A DNA stretch of 11,660 bases from Deltaproteobacteria bacterium (GTDB taxonomy: Bacteria > Desulfobacterota > Syntrophia > Syntrophales > UBA2210), in contig JAUVXT010000056.1 in NCBI GenBank assembly GCA_030603465.1, positions 1 to 11,660 of the forward strand. Direction: 5' to 3'. Positions 7,593-11,660 of this stretch are shown here, in pieces; position 1 is the first letter of the stretch, and every line of letters starts with the position of its first letter. Made by a program: the position numbers and the translations under genes. The notes beneath the pieces were generated by a model. It saw only the letters and a list, made by a program, of their open reading frames with translations. It was not told where the DNA came from and made no database searches.

Positions 7593-7934
7593 ATGAAATA
7601 TATTATTGCAATTGTACAACCCCATAAACTGGAGGAAGTAAAAAAAGCCCTTGAAGAGGAGGAAGTTCACCTGATGACCGTATCCACGGTCCTCGGACAG
7701 GGAAGACAAAAAGGGAAAACGCAAATCTACCGGGGTGCAAAGGAGAGCGGCGGGCTCCTCAAAAAGGTCAAGATTGAGATTGCGGTGAACGAGGATTTCG
7801 TCGAACGAACCATCAACATCATCACGAAGGCGGCACAAACGGGACAGATCGGAGACGGGAAGATCTTCATCCTGGACCTGCACGATGTTGTGCGGGTGGG
7901 ATCCGGCGAGCGCGGCAGCGTGGTAATCAACTGA
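7593..7934 (+). CDS. glnK: PII nitrogen regulatory protein (GlnB/GlnK type), variant T-loop
   Basis: PII proteins are trimers that sense ATP/ADP and 2-oxoglutarate and, when paired with amt, block the ammonium channel. The 113-residue length is typical. The ligand core is present: GQGRQKG (35-41, with G37, R38 and Q39), K58, GDGK (87-90, K90) and R101. R47, which plugs the Amt pore in E. coli GlnK, is kept in IYRGA. Two usual residues are not: position 51, the uridylylated Tyr in proteobacterial PII, is Glu (RGAKESGG), and R103 is Gly (VRVGSGERG). It is therefore probably not controlled by GlnD at Tyr51; Tyr46 remains. The ribosome binding site GGAGG (7580-7584) overlaps the amt stop codon. 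The symbol is chosen because of the amt linkage; glnB would be equally fair. Confidence 0.93.
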   Translation: MKYIIAIVQPHKLEEVKKALEEEEVHLMTVSTVLGQGRQKGKTQIYRGAKESGGLLKKVKIEIAVNEDFVERTINIITKAAQTGQIGDGKIFILDLHDVVRVGSGERGSVVIN

Positions 7935-7997
7935 AATCTCTGAAAAATCTTTTATTCGATTCCGGATACACAGGGATGCATGCGCGGGAGAGGGGGT

Positions 7998-8109
7998 ACT
8001 AGTGTCATGTCAACGATGCTTTGTCATTTCGAAGGAGTCTTCACGACTGAGAAATCTTAGATTTCTCCCTGCGGTCGAAATGACATTTCTTGATTGACAC
8101 GACACTAGT
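7998..8109. repeat. MITE-like palindromic element, full copy
   Basis: A 112-base near-palindrome with three nested parts. The outer arms ACTAGTGTCATGTCAA (7998-8013) pair with TTGACACGACACTAGT (8094-8109) with one mismatch. The inner arms TGTCATTTCGA (8022-8032) and TCGAAATGACA (8075-8085) are perfect. The centre is GAGAAATCT-T-AGATTTCTC (8049-8067), also perfect. It has no coding capacity. A diverged half copy lies at 6004-6073 in the opposite orientation, which supports a dispersed repeat family rather than a gene-specific terminator. I cannot see a clear target-site duplication. It would form a long hairpin in any transcript running out of the PII gene. Confidence 0.75.
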
Positions 8110-8122
8110 CATGGAGCGATAA

Positions 8123-8140
8123 AAAAGCAACCGGGCTTTT
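8123..8140. terminator. possible weak bidirectional terminator
   Basis: AAAAGC (8123-8128) and GCTTTT (8135-8140) can pair around AACCGG, with T tracts on both strands. The stem is only six pairs and AT-rich, so this is a weak candidate for ending transcription from the PII gene. Confidence 0.25.
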
Positions 8141-8157
8141 CTCCGATATTCCATAAC

Positions 8158-8193
8158 TTGATTTATCGAGGGAGAATGATTATATTATATAAT
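8158..8193 (+). promoter_or_regulatory. possible sigma-70-type promoter for the small membrane-protein gene
   Basis: TTGATT (8158-8163), a 17-base spacer and TATATT (8181-8186) form a fair -35/-10 pair; TATAAT also occurs at 8188-8193. The start point would fall near 8195-8200, so the GC-rich hairpin repeat copy 3 would lie in the 5' leader of the gene at 8266. Confidence 0.45.
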
Positions 8194-8195
8194 AG

Positions 8196-8246
8196 TTGAA
8201 GCTCCTCGCACCAAGGCGCGGGGAATGCGCTTCTGTTCAGTTCAAG
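8196..8246. repeat. GC-rich hairpin repeat, copy 3
   Basis: TTGAAGCTCCTCGCACCAAG, followed by GCGCGGGGAATGCGCT and CTGTTCAGTTC, matches the left side of copy 1 and the right side of copy 2. Here the two parts are joined without the roughly 60 bases that separate them at 5789-5850. The hairpin is imperfect (CTCGC against GCGGGG). It lies directly upstream of the ribosome binding site of the gene at 8266. Confidence 0.6.
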
Positions 8247-8265
8247 AAAAACGAAGGAGACAAAT

Positions 8266-8355
8266 ATGAAAGAGTTATTAATTCTTCTTTCAATTATAGC
8301 CGTATGGGTTTTTGTTATGGGGTATGTCCTGCCCAAAATGGGGATATCTACATGA
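8266..8355 (+). CDS. small single-pass membrane protein; candidate selenoprotein with UGA read-through to 8421
   Basis: ATG at 8266 follows a good ribosome binding site (GAAGGAG, 8253-8259). The first in-frame TGA (8353-8355) gives 29 residues: MKELLILLSIIAVWVFVMGY then VLPKMGIST, one hydrophobic helix (about 4-22) with a short tail. The frame continues beyond this TGA for 21 hydrophilic codons (ANQTCQLADKGEQDKK, then SDLNE) to a second TGA at 8419-8421. If the first TGA is selenocysteine, the protein has 51 residues, with U30 and C35 in a U-x4-C arrangement just outside the membrane helix. A hairpin suited to a SECIS element starts 11 bases after the TGA. The family is not identified with certainty. 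The gene itself is likely from its start signals and composition; the selenocysteine reading is inference. Confidence 0.5.
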   Translation: MKELLILLSIIAVWVFVMGYVLPKMGIST

Positions 8356-8388
8356 GCGAATCAGACCTGCCAGTTGGCAGACAAAGGT
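8356..8388 (+). promoter_or_regulatory. candidate bacterial SECIS element
   Basis: Just after the TGA at 8353 the RNA can form CUGCC (8367-8371) paired with GGCAG (8376-8380), closed by the loop AGUU. Sixteen bases separate the UGA from the loop, and a G is the second loop base. As I recall, bacterial SECIS models ask for a short upper stem, a G early in the apical loop, and a UGA-to-loop distance starting at about this value. An outer ACC/GGU pairing with a one-sided bulge is also possible. This is read by eye, not folded. Confidence 0.4.
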
Positions 8389-8419
8389 GAACAGGACAAA
8401 AAATCCGACTTAAATGAAT

Positions 8420-8458
8420 GAATCTCCCCGCGGCAAGCAACGGGATATCTTCAAAGGT
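8420..8458. repeat. GC-rich hairpin repeat, copy 4 (eroded)
   Basis: GAATCTCCCCGCGGCAAGCA, followed by ACGGGATATCTTCAAAGG, resembles copies 1 and 3, but the pairing is worn down to CCCG/CGGG. It begins at the second TGA of the small gene and so may act as its downstream hairpin. Assignment to the same family is by eye. Confidence 0.4.
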
Positions 8459-8508
8459 ATTGAACCCTCCCATAAACACCTTTATTGCGAAAGAACCCAA
8501 TTTTTTGC

Positions 8509-8537
8509 TTGACACACTAATATTATTCCTTTATTAG
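8509..8537 (+). promoter_or_regulatory. sigma-70-type promoter for the lytic transglycosylase gene
   Basis: TTGACA (8509-8514) is a perfect -35 box. A 17-base spacer leads to TATTAG (8532-8537), a 4/6 match to the -10 box. The distance to the ATG at 8589 gives a leader of roughly 45 bases. Confidence 0.55.
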
Positions 8538-8588
8538 ATGCGCGTTAAAACGATTAAATTTTAGTCATAAGGAAAACGGAGTTTTAAA

Positions 8589-9242
8589 ATGGAAGACGAA
8601 TCACAAATAAACCTGCATATCGCGGCTCTGTCCCGCTGGATCTTCATCGTTGGAATGATTCTGCTGATATATATCCCCCCCTTCTTTCACGGACGTGTTA
8701 ATACTTCATTCATAATCACCAATAAATCTATAATAGATATAAAAAACAAGCCGGAAGCGGATAAGTCTGTCGAAGTCACAGTTAAAGCGAATGATAGCCA
8801 ACCTTCACCTGTCTATGGGATGAAAGGTGAACGCAGATTACACCCTCTTATAGAAAGGGCAGCAAACCGCTACGAGATTGATCCCGCCCTCATCAAGGCC
8901 ATAGTTTTGGCGGAATCGAGCTACGATTCCATGGCTATTTCAAAACGCGGGGCCCGGGGCCTGATGCAGCTGATGCCCTCAACCGCCGAAGCGCTAGGCG
9001 TAGAGGATAGCTTTAACCCGGAACACAACATCAATGGAGGTGTCAAGTATTTCAAACGACTCCTCAATAGATATGATGGAAACATAGAGCTCGCTCTGGC
9101 GGCATACAATGCCGGAAGCGGAAACGTCAGGAAATATAACGGAATACCCCCCTATAAGGCGACGCGGATATATATTGCAAAGGTCATTGGATATTATCAG
9201 TACTACAAAGGTGAAAAACCCGGAAACGTGGAATCAGCCTGA
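8589..9242 (+). CDS. membrane-anchored lytic transglycosylase (SLT family)
   Basis: Lytic transglycosylases cleave the glycan strands of peptidoglycan, leaving 1,6-anhydro-MurNAc ends, and act on the periplasmic side of the inner membrane. The 217-residue protein has one N-terminal hydrophobic helix (about 16-34, RWIFIVGMILLIYIPPFF) that is likely an uncleaved anchor. A low-complexity linker follows, then an SLT domain from about 83 to 205. Motifs are KAIVLAESSYD with E109 as the expected catalytic acid, GARGLMQLMPSTAEALGV, the NINGGVKYFKRLL helix, and LALAAYNAGSGNV. It ends with the usual PPYKATRIYIAKVIGYYQYY segment. The ribosome binding site CGGAG ends 7 bases before the ATG. It has its own promoter and is followed by another envelope gene, but with 179 bases between them they need not be one operon. 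Fold class is clear; the exact physiological role is not. Confidence 0.9.
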   Translation: MEDESQINLHIAALSRWIFIVGMILLIYIPPFFHGRVNTSFIITNKSIIDIKNKPEADKSVEVTVKANDSQPSPVYGMKGERRLHPLIERAANRYEIDPALIKAIVLAESSYDSMAISKRGARGLMQLMPSTAEALGVEDSFNPEHNINGGVKYFKRLLNRYDGNIELALAAYNAGSGNVRKYNGIPPYKATRIYIAKVIGYYQYYKGEKPGNVESA

Positions 9243-9245
9243 GCA

Positions 9246-9270
9246 TTGCCCGCAGAATATGACCGGGCAA
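9246..9270 (+). terminator. possible terminator hairpin after the lytic transglycosylase gene
   Basis: TTGCCCG (9246-9252) and CGGGCAA (9264-9270) are perfect 7-base arms around an 11-base loop, starting 4 bases after the stop codon. The position suits a terminator, but the following AAATCTTATAAT lacks a real T run. Confidence 0.4.
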
Positions 9271-9358
9271 AATCTTATAATCGGGATCTTTGAAAGGATT
9301 TTCAGAAGATCTCGATTTTTATCTTTTATCACCGCGATAGCCGTTTTAAGAATAAAAC

Positions 9359-9387
9359 TTTAACTTTTCGTGATAATTTCGTATAGT
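9359..9387 (+). promoter_or_regulatory. possible promoter for the transglutaminase-like gene
   Basis: TATAGT (9382-9387) is a 5/6 match to the -10 box. The -35 candidate TTTAAC lies 17 bases upstream (9359-9364) and is a poor match. The site lies about 35 bases before the ATG at 9422. Confidence 0.35.
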
Positions 9388-9421
9388 AAGGGCCTTCTTC
9401 TTAACCACGGAGGACTCTATT

Positions 9422-11119
9422 ATGAGAAAATTATTATGCTTTACTGTTATTATAACTGTTTTACTGAATCTCCCCGTCTATGCGGAAAATTTTACTGTTG
9501 ACGGGGAAATGTCGTCACAGATTCGTTTTGAAATACAAAAGAATGTGACGGTAACACCGGACGTGAAAACGATGACCCTGAGCTTCGTCTCGCCCCCATC
9601 CTTTCGGTCACCGACGTTCAATCAGGTCATCAGTGACTTTAACATAAAATTTTCACCCGGCCCGCAGGATAAAAAGAGATATACCGACAAACGGGGCAAC
9701 CAAATTGTTTCCGCCACGTGGAAAAACCCGCGAAAAGCTATAGATGCCCGCCTCACCTTCGACGCATCAAATACAACCACGCTGAAGACCCTTGGCACGC
9801 ACGCGCCATTCCCCCTCCATAACATACCCGATGATGTCAGAGACTATCTGAAGCCGACAGAACAGATACAATCCGATAACCACCGTATCAAAAAACTGGC
9901 CCAAAAATTGACAAGGGGAACAAACACAGAATTTGATGCCGTCCAGCAGACGCTGACATGGGTGGTCGATAATATTAGATATGTAACCCCGCCTAAAAAA
10001 TATGATGCCCTCTACTCTCTCGAATCGGGCAAGGGCAACTGTCAGAATTACTCTCACATGGCGGCTGCCCTCATGCGGGCAGTCGGCATACCGGTAAGAA
10101 TTGTAAACGGAGTAACCCTGAAAAAGAGCTTCAATATAGACAGAGAGGGCGGCGTCCTTACCGTCAAAATGGGACAGGGACGGCACTCATGGATCGAGGT
10201 ATGGTTCCCCGACCTTGGCTGGATTCCCCTTGATCCCCAGCAAACTGCAATGTTTGTCGCCAATCGCTTTATAAGGGTTGAAGTGGGTATCGATAATAAC
10301 GAAACAGTCAATGACGGCAGATTACGGTGGATTCAATCCAAGGGGAGTAAAGGGAGCCCCGCTACCTATGAAACCATTGGAGCGGATTTTTCCGATGACA
10401 GGGTAAATATTAGAGGAAATCGTGAGAGTTACGGACCGAAAAATCTTCTCCTCTGCCCCGATGTAAAGGCGGCATTCAAAAAAGTAGCGTTGATAAAGCC
10501 GCCACCGCCACCCGTGATCTCCGATGAAGAAATGGTAAAACTGCGCTTTAATATCCCCTTCATTTTCGGCAACCTTGAGTTCCCCGAAAACATAGATTTT
10601 GCCTTTCCCCCCACCAGGGCAGTTGCAAAGGGCGCGGGAAGCTTTGAAAAGATCCGGGATTTCTATGTAGAAACCGCCGAATATGTAACTACCAAACTTA
10701 CCCAGTACGCACAGGTTTTTGTCCTTAAAAAACCTGTAAAACTGAGAAGGATCGCCATGGCGTTGCACAAGTTCGGGGGAGACGGGCAGTTATGGATCGA
10801 TCTCTACAGAGACGGCAGGGGAAAACCGGGAGATATTATCGCCACCAGTGATATGATCGATATTAACACTATGTCCCTCAGGCCGGGATACCGCTGGACC
10901 GGTTTTACATTCGAAAAAGACGATATTACCCTGCCGCCGGGATCATACTGGATCGGACTGGGATATACGGGAAGTCCCATAATCAACTGGTTTTACACCT
11001 ACGGGAAACCGGTGGGGCCGACCGAAGGTACCCGCTATAAAGGCGTCTACGAATCCGACTGGAGCGGCGCCCTGAGTTACGAGTTCAACTACCGGGTCAC
11101 AGGTCTGACGGTTCAATAA
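9422..11119 (+). CDS. exported transglutaminase-like cysteine protein with C-terminal beta-rich domain
   Basis: This 565-residue protein begins with a clear Sec signal peptide (MRKLLCFTVIITVLLNLPVYA, likely cut after A21-A22 near VYA-EN). A beta-rich N-terminal region (about 25-130) leads into a transglutaminase-like core with the papain-type triad: C207 (GKGNCQNYSHMAAALMRAVG), H255 (GRHSWIEVW) and D271 (GWIPLDPQQ). Bacterial members with this core usually act as peptidases or peptide-modifying enzymes rather than true cross-linkers. After a linker with PPPPP (360-364) comes a C-terminal part (about 435-565) with LWIDLYRDGRGKPGDIIATS and LPPGSYWIGLGY, which resembles a beta-sandwich, adhesion- or carbohydrate-binding-like module. 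The ribosome binding site GGAGG ends about 9 bases before the ATG. It probably acts in the periplasm or at the surface; the substrate is unknown. It follows the lytic transglycosylase gene, hinting at an envelope role. Confidence 0.85.
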   Translation: MRKLLCFTVIITVLLNLPVYAENFTVDGEMSSQIRFEIQKNVTVTPDVKTMTLSFVSPPSFRSPTFNQVISDFNIKFSPGPQDKKRYTDKRGNQIVSATWKNPRKAIDARLTFDASNTTTLKTLGTHAPFPLHNIPDDVRDYLKPTEQIQSDNHRIKKLAQKLTRGTNTEFDAVQQTLTWVVDNIRYVTPPKKYDALYSLESGKGNCQNYSHMAAALMRAVGIPVRIVNGVTLKKSFNIDREGGVLTVKMGQGRHSWIEVWFPDLGWIPLDPQQTAMFVANRFIRVEVGIDNNETVNDGRLRWIQSKGSKGSPATYETIGADFSDDRVNIRGNRESYGPKNLLLCPDVKAAFKKVALIKPPPPPVISDEEMVKLRFNIPFIFGNLEFPENIDFAFPPTRAVAKGAGSFEKIRDFYVETAEYVTTKLTQYAQVFVLKKPVKLRRIAMALHKFGGDGQLWIDLYRDGRGKPGDIIATSDMIDINTMSLRPGYRWTGFTFEKDDITLPPGSYWIGLGYTGSPIINWFYTYGKPVGPTEGTRYKGVYESDWSGALSYEFNYRVTGLTVQ

Positions 11120-11127
11120 AAATTGGA

Positions 11128-11343
11128 CTAAGACGCCTCTTTGCTATAGGCTTTTCCACAGACGGTGCACTTTCCCTTCTCTATGGTACCTATGCAGGTG
11201 CCATCGCTGCAGGGGATCCTGTCTTCAAAGGACTCAAAGCTCTCTTCTACGTCTGCGGAATCCGTTTTTTCTAAAAAGGCGCCGCAATACATACAGTAAC
11301 GGCTTTCTTCAGGAATATCCTTCATGCATGCAGTGCATTCCAT
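11128..11343 (-). CDS. small double zinc-ribbon protein
   Basis: A 71-residue protein (from the ATG at 11343) with eight cysteines arranged as two zinc ribbons. The first is CTAC with CMYC (CTACMKDIPEESRYCMYCG). The second is CSDGTC with CTVC (IPCSDGTCIGTIEKGKCTVC). An acidic Ser/Glu linker (SADVEESFESFED) joins them. I choose 11343 because zinc-ribbon proteins often start MEC or MxC, and GAGG lies about 9 bases upstream; in-frame ATG at 11358 or TTG at 11364 would add up to seven residues. No membrane segment follows, unlike many zinc-ribbon membrane proteins. Such proteins bind structural zinc and often mediate protein or nucleic-acid contacts; no specific job can be assigned. It converges on the transglutaminase-like gene with only 8 bases between the two stop codons. 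Confidence 0.75.
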   Translation of the reverse strand: MECTACMKDIPEESRYCMYCGAFLEKTDSADVEESFESFEDRIPCSDGTCIGTIEKGKCTVCGKAYSKEAS

Positions 11344-11660
11344 ATACTCGTACCTCATTCTCAATTTTTAGCGTGTTGGTAAAACAGCAAATCAGATAAA
11401 AGTCTCCCTCTCCATTCCTGTGTGTCTGTCTGATAAAATGTATCGAGGTGGACCCTGCCTTTCAGGTTTCACCTTATATCCTATTGTGCAGATGGAATCA
11501 AAGAAAAGTTGCTTCTTAACGGTCTGATGAGAATTCTTTTAACCGGTCATTACAAAACCTTTATAAAAAAGACACCTCGATGACGATATAATAAAGCTGT
11601 CTGTAATCTTCGATTGGATGGCATTAGTCAAGATATTTGGCGGCTATCTGAACTTGGTTC
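11344..11660. other. non-coding stretch at the window end with a hairpin
   Basis: No convincing gene lies here. GGTGGACCCTG (11447-11457) can pair with CAGGTTTCACC (11463-11473) around CCTTT, with one mismatch and one wobble. Separately, ATCGAGGTG (11442-11450) is exactly complementary to CACCTCGAT (11573-11581), about 120 bases further on. The two pairings share bases 11447-11450, so they exclude each other. A TATAAT lies at 11587-11592, without a matching -35 box. An ATG at 11618 opens a frame (MALVKIFGGYLNLV) that runs off the window end, but I see no ribosome binding site. It may be the start of the next gene. Confidence 0.4.

Noticed and set aside
8196..8390. 64-codon + strand frame over the small membrane-protein gene
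   Set aside because: It begins inside a repeat with no ribosome binding site and runs out of frame with the much better start at 8266.
5753..8588. CRISPR array among the repeats
   Set aside because: The repeats are few, diverged and palindromic, with irregular distances and no unique equal-length spacers or cas genes nearby.
9109..9363. 84-codon + strand frame overlapping the end of the lytic transglycosylase gene
   Set aside because: It starts within the conserved AAYNAG coding region, lacks a ribosome binding site, and its translation has no recognisable features.
11618..11660. Partial gene starting at ATG 11618
   Set aside because: Only 14 codons are visible, there is no ribosome binding site, and the promoter context is incomplete, so I list it only as a possibility within the end region.

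Overview
The window looks like a chromosomal segment from an anaerobic deltaproteobacterial lineage (Desulfobacterota). That placement is inferred from the style of the HisF, PurC, Amt and PII proteins, the AT-leaning codon use with many ATA codons, the sigma-54 promoter, and the short palindromic repeats between genes. No rRNA or tRNA gene is present to confirm it.

Region 1 (1-5752, + strand) is a tight four-gene operon. It holds a very large GlmS-like protein (class II glutamine amidotransferase plus two SIS domains plus a C-terminal extension of about 300 residues, with its 5' end outside the window), then hisH, hisF (overlapping hisH) and purC. HisH and HisF together form imidazole glycerol phosphate synthase, whose by-product AICAR is a purine intermediate. 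PurC makes SAICAR, the precursor of AICAR. The operon therefore joins amidotransferase, histidine and purine chemistry.

Region 2 (5753-6347) has no intact gene. It holds two GC-rich hairpin repeats, a remnant of a minus-strand gene, a half copy of a MITE-like palindrome, and a consensus-like sigma-54 promoter. Region 3 (6348-7934) is the nitrogen module that this promoter drives: an Amt ammonium channel and a PII protein. The PII protein keeps the Amt-contacting Arg47 but lacks the usual uridylylation tyrosine 51 and Arg103.

Region 4 (7935-8588) holds a full MITE-like palindrome, two more copies of the GC-rich hairpin, and a very small membrane-protein gene at 8266. That gene has a good ribosome binding site. 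Its first in-frame TGA is followed by a coding-like hydrophilic tail with a cysteine and by a short hairpin whose position suits a bacterial SECIS element. It is a candidate selenoprotein and the most interesting item here.

Region 5 (8589-11119) carries two envelope genes: a membrane-anchored lytic transglycosylase, and an exported transglutaminase-like protein with a C-terminal beta-rich domain. A convergent gene for a small double zinc-ribbon protein lies 8 bases beyond. The last 300 bases hold no convincing gene, but do contain a hairpin and a possible alternative long-range pairing.
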